Below are positions 32,218-42,945 of a stretch of DNA of 64,000 bases, piece by piece; the first letter of the stretch is position 1; each line of letters begins with the position of its first letter. Source of the stretch: Symbiodinium kawagutii (Eukaryota; Sar; Dinophyceae; Suessiales; Symbiodiniaceae); contig VSDK01028391.1 of NCBI GenBank assembly GCA_009767595.1, positions 278,599-342,598 of the forward strand, in the 5' to 3' direction. The translations under genes were made by a program, and so were the position numbers. The notes under the pieces are model-generated. The model worked only from the letters and a program-made list of their open reading frames with translations, did no database searches and was not told the DNA's origin.

Positions 32218-32293
32218 CGAGCGACGTCGATGCCCTGTTGCTTCAGGAAGTCCTTGCGGCGGAGCCCGCGGGGCGGGCCCAAGGCCGCACCAG
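32218..32293 (-). CDS. short exon, unrecognised
   Basis: A GC-rich island on the minus strand runs from AATCAG to a GTAGCG donor and reads AALGPPRGLRRKDFLKQQGI then DVA. It is flanked by ATCATT- and MITE-type repeats, as other exons here are. Confidence 0.5.
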
Positions 32294-32335
32294 CTGATTT
32301 AGCGCACCATGCGAAGCATTGGATAGGGTTTAACA

Positions 32336-32430
32336 ATAAAATGATCTATATCCATTATTAGTCATTATTAGTCATTATAAGCAACAAACCAGCTATTTTT
32401 AGGGGTCCCTATTTTGAGAAACACCCATAT
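32336..32430 (-). mobile_element. MITE-like element, right half
   Basis: The core CAACAAACCAGCTATTTTTA leads into the right end GGGGTCCCTATTTTGAGAAA, matching 49920-49968. The left end is replaced by TTATTAGTCATTATTAGTCA repeats. Confidence 0.6.
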
Positions 32431-32879
32431 CAGAATGAACTAATCATAGATAATTAGAGCTTATCGATTGGATCTGTACGCGAACTGGCTGATAAGTAAT
32501 TGCAGGTCATGGCTATAGGCTATTAACCACCAGCTGATATACACGATTGCCATGAACATGGCTATGACGGGTTCTACGACCAAACATATTCACAAAGATT
32601 TGATCCCGCACCTTGCGGCAAATGATGCCATATCCAATTGTTGGCAAAATCATACTTTTACATTGTTGATTCTATACATATGACTGCCGATTATATCTCT
32701 TTACAGGAGTAGCGAGTATGAGTATAAGTTGATTTATCGCCACATCTTTATCATCATTTGTGTTTATGCTCTGATTGTGAGCCATATTGAGTCATAATCC
32801 CCGCTACTGTCAGTCAAACCATCCCTATGACTCATGCTGCTTTTCTGGTGTTTCTGTGCGTCTGACGACTGTATGGGGG

Positions 32880-33125
32880 TCTCCCATGGCTTGAGAAACC
32901 ACCATATGATTAAACCCTCCCTATGCTTCCCCTCTGGTTGGATCCCTATGGTAACCCTATGCTTGCTATCATTTTCTTCTCAGTCACATCCCAAGTTGCT
33001 AAATTTGCTTGTGGTTCTCCCCATGGTTTTCCCTATGGATTCTCAGTCATATCCCAACCCTATGGTTGCCCCTGTGGTTCTCCCTATGGTAACCCCCCGT
33101 TGCGGCCATATCCCCTGTGGTAACC
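32880..33125 (+). repeat. CCCTATGGTTNTCC repeat
   Basis: Copies of CCTATGGTAACCC, CCCTATGGTTTTCC and CCCTGTGGTTCTCC recur about ten times on the plus strand. A MITE-like end (CTTGAGAAACCACCATATG) lies at its left border, near 32889. Gly/Pro/Tyr readings are artefacts of the repeat. Confidence 0.7.
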
Positions 33126-33233
33126 CTGCCACGCCTGGAAGGCCATGCGCCGCTCAGCGCTGGTCTCCGCCAAGGGCCGGTCGTCCAGGCCCGTGGATTC
33201 GCCACGGAGCTTGCGCCTGGCGAGCTCCGCTCG
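33125..33233 (-). CDS. exon, charged helical, unrecognised
   Basis: The minus strand runs from ACCAAG to CAGG|GTTACC and reads RAELARRKLRGESTGLDDRP then LAETSAERRMAFQAWQ. The island is sharply GC-rich between two repeats (CCCTATGG on one side, TTAGTGATGG on the other). Alternating acid and base suggests a helix. No family was recognised. Confidence 0.6.
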
Positions 33234-33236
33234 CTT

Positions 33237-33350
33237 GGTGATGCTTAGTGATGGGCTTAGATTCTTTCATTCTTAGTGATGGTTAGATGCTTAGTGATGG
33301 TTAGATGCTTAGTGATGGTTAGATGCTTGGTGATGGTTAGATTTTTTCGT
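33237..33350. repeat. 21-bp minisatellite (TGCTTAGTGATGGTTAGA)
   Basis: Four to five copies of a 21-22-bp unit with TTAGATGCTTAGTGATGG occur directly upstream of the exon at 33233. The wider region to 33620 continues as degenerate GATGGTTGGTGATG repeat. Confidence 0.85.
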
Positions 33351-33881
33351 TATGATTATATATTGGGCTAGTAGATCTTGAAGATAGTTCATTGGATGTC
33401 TCTGGTGGCTTCATGATGCTTCATTAGTGATGACTAGATTTGTTCGATGTTTTCGTTTCTCAGGTTGGTGATGGTTGGTGATGCTTAATGATGGGCAGTG
33501 ATGGTTTGTAAGTAACTGATTTTGATCACCACACCAGAAGCACCCCGGTTCTTGACGAGGAAAAGGGTTCAGGGACAGTAGGTGATGATTGTTGGATGTT
33601 GCTTTGCTGTGATGCAAATCATATTGATGGTAAGCTGGTGAATTCTGAGATGCGACATATGGTCATTTGGAGATGTCTACCCATGAGTGATCGTTGGAAT
33701 CCAATCATCAATAATCATCATGGTTGAACTGGGGAGCTATTAAAGGTCCACAGTATAGATATGTAAAGATAGCTCATTAGCCATTCCAGTAGCGAACATG
33801 AGTGAACCATAGTGAACCAATAATGATGGTAACGATCATGTTGCCAATGATCATTGCAAGTTACAAGATCCATGACTTTAC

Positions 33882-33947
33882 TGGGCACCCAAAAACCAAG
33901 CAAAAACAAATGTCACGGCGAACAGGATTTCAAGACTTTGGTTGCCC
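33882..33947 (-). CDS. short exon, membrane-helix-like
   Basis: The minus strand runs from CATAG|G to CA|GTAAAG and reads NQSLEILFAVTFVFAWFLGA, a likely membrane segment. A competing island at 33972-34016 (MMALGFQLRFWTEQG, between TTTACAG and GTTGAAAG) is only 24 bp away, too close for a normal intron, so the two cannot both be joined. Confidence 0.4.
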
Positions 33948-34159
33948 CTATGAGCTCACAGCACTTTCAACCTTGTTCAGTCCAAAAACGCAGCTGGAAA
34001 CCCAACGCCATCATACCTGTAAAACAAATGTCTAAATGAGTTCAAATGAGAGCTGCTGATTCAGCTCAGGGCCAGGACAGCATTGGACAGCCAGTTTCAA
34101 CTGGTAGCCAGTTTCAACTGGTCACCAGTTTCAATCCTGTGAAACACCTGCCGCTTAGC

Positions 34160-35379
34160 CCATGCGCTGCGTTGGGTGCCCGGGCAATTCAGGGGGCATG
34201 CTCCAGCAACTGACTTTGGTTTCCTGCGCAAAGGCATTGTATGGCATGGTGGGTGGGATGAAAACTCCAACTTTCCCCGTCGGAGCACCTTGTTGTAGTA
34301 GAAAATGCGGCCATCCCAAATCCTGGCGGCTTGTCTGCCAAGGGCATGCATCCAAACCTCCTTGTGAACGTTCATTGTATGGCTTGAACATGTCAATGTA
34401 AAAATGTGGATGTACATCAGGTAGAACATGGCAGAACTTCTGCTTTCAACACAGTTGTTGAATTACACTCTGACACGTACCGGATAGATAAGTGATTTCA
34501 ATTGATTTCATGTGAGCATTCCTGCTTAGCATCATGACGATCAATACTCTGACTTTTTCCGCGGCACACCGCGTGATTCTCAAACAGCTTCCACCGAAGT
34601 GATCAATCACCATTTGCAGCAGAAACGATAACAAACCAATACCGACTCATACCAAAACAATGGCGTGAGTCTGCTTTGAACCATGACATCCCTGGTCGCA
34701 AGTCGCACCTGTATTGTTTCCACTCCTTAGTTGGCAACAAAAGCATTCAAGGAATCAGAAGCTGGTGTGCGATTGAACCACCCCCATCACAAATATCAGT
34801 CAACCAGCCAACCATTCAGTAATACTAGGGAAGACAAACAATGTTTGAAACCACCAACCCGAGAAACAATCAACTTTACTCAAAAATCAAAACTATAGCT
34901 TTGCAGGTCGCAAATGGTCCTTCTGGGGCTTCGGTTTCCTTCTGCACAAGAAACGCGGGTGCTCATTGCTGACCTTTAGAGGGTACACAACGAGAGCTGT
35001 TGCTTTCAGGCAAGGCACGCCAGAGTTCACAATCCTCTCGCTCTCAGACATCAAAGTATCCGGCTTCTCCCATTGTGACACTCCAGTCTCCTGAGACCGG
35101 CAGCCGTGGAACCTCTCTCTTGCTGGGTTTCGTGAATGCTGGTATTGAATGCCCCTCAAGGTTAGACAAACGTGTAAGGCTGCAATGAGCACTGCAACCC
35201 AACATGTGCCAGAAAAACAAATGAGTCACTCACATGATGATTCGTTCACTCATGTGAACACCGCAACCCTTGGCACATGGAGTGGCTTCACAAGGCGCTT
35301 CACAAGGCGCACCTCATTGTGGAAGAACTTTCGGCCATCGCCGGTCTGATGTTCACTCCATCCTTCTCCGCTTCCCTGC
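34160..35379 (-). CDS. gene segment with two WW domains
   Basis: WW domains are small modules that bind proline-rich peptides. WW1: exon 35379-35313 reads GEGWSEHQTGDGRKFFHNE up to GAG|GTGCGC, and exon 35090-35031 continues CTCAG|ETGVSQWEKPDTLMSE, giving W...DGRKFFHNEETG..QW.KP. WW2: exon 34360-34289 reads EVWMHALGRQAARIWDGRIF then YYNK up to GTGCTC, and exon 34223-~34160 continues CGCAG|ETKVSCWSMPPELPG. Both tryptophans and the following proline are present in each. Both domains are cut by a phase-0 intron directly before an E-T pair, so they arose by duplication with their intron. Join between WW1 and WW2 is inferred from order. Confidence 0.8.
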
Positions 35380-35449
35380 CTCGGTCGATGGGCTGCGCTG
35401 ATGTGATAGGAAAATGATTCAACTTGGCATGTAACTACAGGAACATGCA

Positions 35450-35465
35450 CACACACACACACATG
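35450..35465. repeat. (AC)n microsatellite
   Basis: A short dinucleotide run of about eight AC units upstream of the WW exons on the coding strand. Confidence 0.9.
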
Positions 35466-35624
35466 AGCCACCTGGCTTTGCAACATTTGGATCACATTCA
35501 TGCTCATATATGTTAAGCAATTTTAAGCTAAGATATAATTTATCTCAACTAATCTTAACCAAGCTTCATCTTCATCCATCTTCATTTCACACGAAAATTC
35601 ACCACCAATCTCAGCACCAAGTGG

Positions 35625-35944
35625 CAGCAGCTGCCGCCCGAGCAGCCCNNNNNNNNNNNNNNNNNNNNNNNNNNNNNNNNNNNNNNNNNNNNNNNNNNNN
35701 NNNNNNNNNNNNNNNNNNNNNNNNNNNNNNNNNNNNNNNNNNNNNNNNNNNNNNNNNNNNNNNTGGCTGCGACGGATGAGCTTGGGCCAGCATAGCCATC
35801 AGCAGGATCACACTTTGGGATGGTCAACCAAAGCCACGCATCAGGATAAACATCAGCGAAGTGCCTTCCGGGTTGCAGAATGTGCTTTGACTTTTCTCGA
35901 TGATATTTTTTTGAAACGGTTTCAAAATTGCCAGCCCAAGTCAC
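35625..35944 (-). CDS. exon with alanine-rich tract across assembly gap
   Basis: The minus frame reads HREKSKHILQPGRHFADVYP, then DAWLWLTIPKCDPADGYAGP, then SSSVAA, enters the N gap and emerges as AARAAAAATWC. The same frame is kept on both sides only if the gap length given is real. The alanine codons at both edges suggest the gap collapsed over an alanine/GCN repeat. Upstream of the WW exons on the same strand. Confidence 0.5.
35649..35763. other. assembly gap (N run)
   Basis: A run of 115 N. Flanks are GC-rich and repetitive (GCAGC words). Confidence 0.99.
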
Positions 35945-36033
35945 TTTTGCAATCTGGATGAGCTGCTACATGCCAGGAGTTGTAGGATAACTTCGATGGA
36001 TGTGGTTTCTTTCGAGCACAAAATCACCACTCG

Positions 36034-36300
36034 GTGTGTGCCACTTGGACGCTGCGGCTATACTTTTTTGACCGTTGTGCATTGAGCCCATGTGAGCCCT
36101 CAAGCTGTGCATTTGCACAGGGCATCACAGTGCGCGAAGCTGATCACAGGGGCACGTGTCGGGCTTGTCAGGGCTCTGGTGTCGGAATCTGGGGCTACCT
36201 TGGCCCCAAAGCCATGCTCGTGCGGACCTTCCTGGGTGATCAAATGATGCAAAACGGCTTGCCGGTTTTGATGTCAACTATACTTACTTGTCTCATGTAG
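36034..36300. other. GC-rich coding-like island, strand unresolved
   Basis: Several frames are open at once. The plus strand reads GTCRACQGSGVGIWGYLGPK, the minus strand reads VAPDSDTRALTSPTRAP between an AG and a GTGATC donor. The minus reading fits the neighbours' strand, but neither can be proved. Confidence 0.35.
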
Positions 36301-36680
36301 CTGATTGACTTGTCACACTCTTCTGGCAAAGATCAATTGATTACAACAACACGGCATTCCATGGCATCGCACGATAGGTCTCCAGCATTCACCAGCCCTT
36401 TGGATTCAAAAGGTGGATCCAGCCTGCTTAACGCTAGCTTAAAGAGTTTGTGACCAATATAGGTCTAGGGCAAGCACTTGGCAAGCCCGTGAAAAAACAT
36501 AGAGGCTGCAGGGTCACAGGTGGGCACCCCTAAAACTAGTCTATCTGAGCAATGTCACTGTTGGGAGCCCACCCTTGACACCAACCCATCACACACAAGG
36601 GGGAGACTCGTCATGTTGCAGCAGAATGAGTAATTATCTTTGGAATGTTTGCACCCAGCTGCACTACCTCCCCTAAGTGC

Positions 36681-36970
36681 CAAGTTGGGTGGGCAGCTTG
36701 CCTTCTTTTAAAAAGGCCCCATTCTGGACCACCACTTGGCTTCCAACAGGGAGCTTGGAAAAGGCTCTTTCTCTCAGAATGCGCAAGATGTGGATGGCTG
36801 TGAAACTTCCCACGAGTACCTCGCAGTTTTGCCAGCAGCGCGTAACAAAGCATTGCGGCAACCAGGCAACATTGAACCAAAACAATTATGGATTTTTTGG
36901 CCCAGCGATTCTCTGCACATCCGATCTAGCGAATCCACTACGCCAGCAGTCGGCCCAGTCTCGGCCCTAG
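36681..36970 (-). CDS. two neighbouring exons, unrecognised
   Basis: Exon 36819-36681 starts TGCGAG|G and reads VLVGSFTAIHILRILRERAF then SKLPVGSQVVVQNGAFLKEG, with a possible GC donor. Just upstream, 36970-~36895 reads REARAETGPTAGVVDSLDRM. The first is convincing: hydrophobic strands and charged turns, no repeats. The second has an unclear donor. The minus reading MDAISTQELKLPSRNSIEYA at 37088-37028 may be a further exon. Confidence 0.5.
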
Positions 36971-37216
36971 CTTCCCGGCACATCAGCTGGTCATGCCTTA
37001 AACAGCTGGTCAGCCAGCAGGGCACCGTGCGTATTCAATGGAGTTGCGTGATGGCAGCTTCAACTCTTGAGTTGAGATCGCATCCATCCTGAAGGGTGTG
37101 GCAGAGCGTCAGGCGCAGCTGAACAAGAGAGCAATGGAGAGATTCAGAATGACCTTCCTAAATTTGGAAGCACCAAAACTTCACCTGCAGCATCCTTTGT
37201 CTGGAGTGTTTTTACA

Positions 37217-37312
37217 TCAAACATCATCAAAAAGCGATGGACATGATTCAATGATGTGTGCGAGATTCTTACGCACCTCTTTCATCACTAGTTGCTGACT
37301 TCTACCGCATAA
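37217..37312 (-). CDS. short exon, unrecognised
   Basis: The minus strand reads SQQLVMKEVRKNLAHIIESC then PSLFDD and ends at GAT|GTTTGA. Helical, charged composition. The acceptor is one of two AGs just upstream. Confidence 0.45.
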   Translation of the reverse strand, partial: LCGRSQQLVMKEVRKNLAHIIESCPSLFDDV

Positions 37313-37524
37313 GCATCGCAGGTATGCATGTAAAGGTGACATGCAAAATGTGTGTATGTATGTAAGCATTTGTAGGTGCACACGTTCTCCTCTATCTTTA
37401 TTACTTTGCACCTGTGTGTATAAACAATGAAGGTAGAAACAATCAGGTGCGAATATATTGAAGGCCTTTTTGAGTATGTGTGTGTACTTTGCTTGATGCA
37501 AAGGCTGTGTGAATGCCCTAATCA

Positions 37525-37707
37525 GCATTTAGTTTGAACTTTCCATGTCATGGACAACTTTCCTTGTACAGGGAACAGGGGATAATCAAAGACCCACATC
37601 AATTTCCTGGGAACCCAATTCAATTGCAATATGTAGTTTAGAATGGACTGGATCGGAACCATAGTGTCTGGAGCAGGCATCTGCTTTCCCCTGCCCAAGT
37701 TGCACAT
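37525..37707 (-). CDS. possible exon, frame ambiguous
   Basis: One minus frame reads MPAPDTMVPIQSILNYILQL then NWVPRKLMWVFDYPLFPVQG. A second minus frame reads QGKADACSRHYGSDPVHSKL. Both are open for over 40 codons with protein-like content, so at most one is right. Confidence 0.4.
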
Positions 37708-37809
37708 GCGGTATTATACTCTTGTTGCTGCGCAAAAAGGAGACAAAAAGAGAATAGGCACGCCGTTCCGTCGGAATGTTGAGAGGTTCATATGCACCGT
37801 CCAGCCACC

Positions 37810-37985
37810 AAAGAACCAATCGTATATATACATATATATTTAAATTTAAATATATATATCTATATATATATATACACAACTGTTAACATATGATATATAT
37901 ATATATCTATTAAATATGTAAAAATACGTATGATATATGTATATATACATATATATATATACTTCTATGTACATATGATATCTTT
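37810..37985. repeat. (TA)n-rich microsatellite
   Basis: Runs of ATATAT with TATACATATG words. All Ile/Tyr readings are artefacts. Confidence 0.9.
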
Positions 37986-37994
37986 AAACACATA

Positions 37995-38245
37995 TATACA
38001 TACATACATTACATTACATTACATTACATTACATTACATTACGTTACATTACATTACATTACACTACATTACATTACATTACATTAAATTACATTGCATT
38101 GCAATGCATTGCATTGCATTGCATTACATTACATTACATTACATTACATCACATACATACATGACATTACATTACATTACATATATACATATATCTATCT
38201 ATCTATCTATCTTTCTATCTATCTATCTATCTATTGACAATCTAT
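37995..38245. repeat. (ACATT)n and (TATC)n microsatellites
   Basis: About 30 copies of ACATT, with GCATT variants in the middle, are followed by a run of ATCT tetranucleotides. Together they form a 250-bp low-complexity block just downstream of the last ankyrin exon. Confidence 0.95.
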
Positions 38246-38507
38246 TGACATACTAATAACTTATATATACTGCAGTTTTCTCACACAACTATTAACGCAC
38301 AAAGTTACTCATACCCATACCTACAGATTTTGGACCAGGCTAGCGCGAACAATAAAACAATTTAAAACATTATCTCATTTAAAATCTCTCTCCCTTTTTC
38401 ATTTCCCGTTCTCTTGGCGTACAAAGGGGCCTGCATTATCAACTTGCCTCCTGGTTTCTCGTGGCGCCAAGGGGTACCAACACCAACACCGACCCTGCTG
38501 ACACGAC

Positions 38508-41500
38508 AGCGAGGAGCAAGAACTGTGGAGCCAACATCTCGCGGGCCAAATCAGCTGCAGTCTTTTTCTTCGAGTTTCGCAGGTCCACTCCTCGGCAGTG
38601 CCGCGATCTGTGTGCATAGTTGAAGGGAAACATTGGATATGATTTGATCATTTGTACCTACTTGAGCGCCCTTAGTTTTTGGAAAATGCTTGTCATTTAG
38701 GCAATGACCTTCAACAAAGCTTCTGATGAAAGTTGAACTGAACACAAGTGACAACAACGGATTGGTTCTGGAAAGTTGATTCCAACATTCATCAGTTTAC
38801 CATGGGGAGGCTAAAGCCCTGCTTAGATCTTTTTGGGAGCTCAGAACTGGAGCCACCCCAACAATTCAAAAATGAATGCAGTCTTGAAGGGACCATGCTA
38901 CTGGAACTGATATAAGCACTGAAATCATCTTGGCTCCGAGCTCCAATTGATCAGCATTGAATTTGCTCACACAATCTGCCAAATAAGCGGGGACAGAGTT
39001 TGCTACGATTGCCTGTGTAGGCACTCAGTGCACTAGTGAAATCCATGAGGGCCAGCAAATCCCGCAATAACTCCAAGTTTTAGCCTCGTTTTTGCACTTC
39101 ATCGGTCATCTTCGGTAGTTTATGCAATGCTTCCATCTTAGCTGGCTGTGCCCTACAAACCTCTCTTCCAAAGCGGAGTGCCTTTCCCTCAACTGCACGT
39201 GTTTACACGGCGAGTATGCGGTGACTTCTGGTGAACATCTTCCAGAGGTGCAGTCACAATGACCGGGACCCCTTGGAATTGGATGGCCAAAACACCCACC
39301 TGAGTCTCGCGACCCCTGGAGGCAGACCAAGAGACTGGCTCCGGCGGCAACTAGCATTGCAGCAGCTTCGAAAGCCCCATTCAAGATGCTGCACATCAGC
39401 GGGGTAGCGTCCTCGGGATCCCACAAAACTGTCTTTCCATTTAAGGGTCATGAACTGCCATACTTAAACCAGGGGATTCATTTGATCTAAACTGGAAAAC
39501 TCGGGCCATGTTTATGTATTTGAAGGTGGTCGATCCAAATGAATGGAATCACTATCACGGGTCATCATTTCTTTCGGGCTTTCCAATCTCAACTTTGGAT
39601 GTTTGCTAGGCCACGCCTGTGAGAAGCGTGGCCAATACTTTACTATCAAACCTTCACATAAATGTGGACACGTGGCCTGGTTGGTGGTTTCAGCCCCTCC
39701 GAAAAATATTTGTCACATTTGTTAAATAAACCATCCCAAATATTGTGGAACATGTGGGAGTAAAATTACATTACCTCGAGTGACCCCCTCTGGAAAAACC
39801 TAGCTTCACGGAAAAAGGAAACTGTTCGAAGAATCTTTGGGACAAATCCTTTTGGACAATTTTAACTTCATGAAATATCTTGCAAAAGTTTTGGGAAATC
39901 AACCGTTTGGCAAATGTTCGGTAAAATTTTGTTTCCGCAGGTTGCGGAAACTTGTTGGATTTTTTTTGTCGCAAATTAGTTGAGGTCAGGGCCGGACCGA
40001 ATTGGGAGATAGGTGAGGTTCCGGCCAAGGGGAGTTCGCAGATTGTTTTTGGGTGTCCAGGAGGGCCCACAACCGATTGGAGGGGGCGCAGGAGGTGGAG
40101 GAGGATCAGCTAGCGAGGAGGCGCATGTTGTGATTTCGATAAAATCTAACAACCCTCACCTGACGGGTGGGGAAAAAAGTTTCGAACCACCCACCAGTCT
40201 TGTTTGACCATCAGAAGCACCTCAATCTGCCCATCACAACAGCTCAAGCATCCAAGACGTTTTGCGATATTGTGCTTAGCCGGGACGGGTGCCTGGCAAG
40301 TGGCTGTAGATGCCCATCTAAATGCACAGGGCCAAGCACACTAGAAGCCTCAGAGCTAAACGGTGATGATTTACTACAGTATCACTTGTGTGAGGGACGG
40401 TCATCAACCCATGATTTCATGAGTTTGTTTTCATCGCCATCCCGAAGGTTCAGCTGTGCTGAGGGCGAGCTGGTGGCCCAATCAAACGCTGATGTAGTAC
40501 TATATCCATATCATGTAAATAAGTAAACATATATGTACACATATAGATACATATACATATATATGTATATTTTTTTGTGTAAACATGTATTTATAAGGAC
40601 CTTGTGCTAAGCGCTATTGCAATGAATCCGTTGGGGGATATGATCAGCACCAATAAATTCAATAAGCACCACACTGACTCCCTGGTGGATGACCATGGCC
40701 TCCAGTGATGCAGCCTCGAGATCTGGAAAACGAACCAAAGGCCCCACGGCGGACGGAAAGGTTCGTTCCTGAGTCGACTGCAGCCTTTGTCTCTCCAAAA
40801 TGGCATCCGGCATCATCCAGGATGATATACCAGGAAAGTTACCAGGGATAACCCATGATCGATTACCCCATCGAGTCTCATCCAAATTGTTGCGAGTCCC
40901 ATCCAAACACAACGATAGGTCGCCACAGCCTTAAGGCAGCTGGGGAGCACGTTGGCTCCGGCTTCCACGAGCAACAGCGTGACTTCAGCAGAGCCGCTGA
41001 AACAGGAACACCTGAGACGACTCCGCACTGGAATGGACCAACTCTCACCTCGTCACTTATTTTTTGTGCGAGATCCCCAACAGGTCCCCAAGCCTGAGAT
41101 AAAACTGGGAAACTGCCAGAGACCGCTGGCACCCCTGAGGCAGGGACAACAAAAGACAAAAGGACAAGTCCTTTGCGCTGGCAAACGGCAGCAAAACTTT
41201 CCTGCGCGCTGCTGTGAACAGCAAGCGTATTGACATGACCGTCTATATGGTCTGGCGTAACGTCATTGAAATTGGTGAGGTCATACTCGTTTGCCACGCC
41301 TTGGGCTCAATCAAACCTTATCATATCTTGGTAAGCCCATCACCGCTTTCCAAGTCACAAAGGACTTTGGCAACACAGGACCATCTGAATACTACCCTGC
41401 TTTACCGATATGGATCGAACCTTACATCCTTACATTCCTTAATTACATCATGAACAACAAAAGGTGCCTGAAAGTATGACCGATCAATCAAAAACACAGG

Positions 41501-42893
41501 ATAATAGCGGGAACTCTTTCCAGAACTGCCACTTCACGAAACAAACGCTGGATATATGGCAAGACCCCTCCTACTCCTATAGTTTACACTGTGCCTTTCT
41601 ACAAATCGCAGGATTGGAATGGATCGAGGAATGCCTTCTGTCTGGCTCTGAATTGAGCTTGCTTGTCTCATGGCCTGGCTATGGATAAACCAAAAAAGAA
41701 GTAGGTGAACACACCAGCGAAGGCAGTAATATCTACCTGGTCCGTTCTCAAATGCATTACCCATCATGCGCCAAAAACCTTGATCATTCACAAAAATGCT
41801 TAAATCCATGCTGGGTAAATTTTCCCATGTAATTAGTCAGCTTTGAGCAAACGGATCCACCTTCTAAGGTTCAGAATTCAGCTGAGCATCACTGCATCTA
41901 CAGAGCCTTCGATGCATGCTACCTCAGCAGGAGTGCGGTGGCTTGGGGGCAGCCTCCCGACAGCAGCATCCGGCCAGCCCAGAGTGCCAACTACCATCTG
42001 GGGACTTAATCCTGGGGGGACCCCGCCGACCAAACGTCCAAAATTCGGTCCTTTGGCTTTGAAAAGTTGAGAATGGCCAGGCTTCCCGGATCTTCCCGGT
42101 GTCTCTTGAACATCTGAGTGGTTCAGACTGGTATATGATGATTATGATATGATGGTCCAGCAACAAATTGATAGCAAACAATCATCGACAATAATCATAG
42201 ATCATCATAGATCCAGCTACTAACAAACCAGCAGCAGGAAAAACAGAAATATGTCCGGATTTACCATCAGATACAAACAGCGCGTCAATATAGATCTCGG
42301 ATGATCTGGGGATATCTCGGGTCGTCACTTTAAGGGACATATCCATAGCAATGGAATCAACCGCCAGGAGGTTGCTGTAAATGGTATGCTCCCGTTGGTG
42401 GCTTCATTTCAAGAAACTCGGATGGGTACATGTGAGGATATTCATTGGGTGGTGTTAACCCCTATGAAAAACATGAGTCAACCAACCATTTGTTAATTTA
42501 CTATAGGTGAATTTAAAATGCTTAAGACCAACAACCAGTCGTCTCCCCAGCATCAGTTCCCACCGCCCTCGATGCATCCCAGATGCCATGATTGGAGAGG
42601 CACTTCCAATTGCCTTCTTAAGGGGATCTGCACCAGCACACAGCAACACACGGATGCCTTCTACGTTGTTGCCAGCCTCAATGTCAGCACAGCATCCATC
42701 CGTGGTCGCTGAAATCTGCTATTTGTTCCATGGGACTGAAACCAAACCGCCTGAGCAACAAGATGCAACCAATGTGACCCATGTCATCAACACCGGCGAA
42801 GGAATGTCCCCCTAGTCAATCCATTTCTATCACATCTATCTATCTATCTAATCTAATCTAATCTAATCAAATCAAATCAAATCAAATCAAATC

Positions 42894-42945
<52 letters not shown>

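Noticed and set aside
33972..34016. MMALGFQLRFWTEQG exon joined to 33882-33947
   Set aside because: The gap between them is 24 bp, too short for an intron, and the phases do not match.
37930..38256. Repeats considered as a CRISPR array or centromere-type satellite
   Set aside because: Units are 4-5 bp microsatellites without spacers; nothing resembles CRISPR repeats.
40167..40526. 119-codon plus-strand open frame
   Set aside because: Length is within what chance gives across six frames of 64 kb, and there is no family match or splice context.
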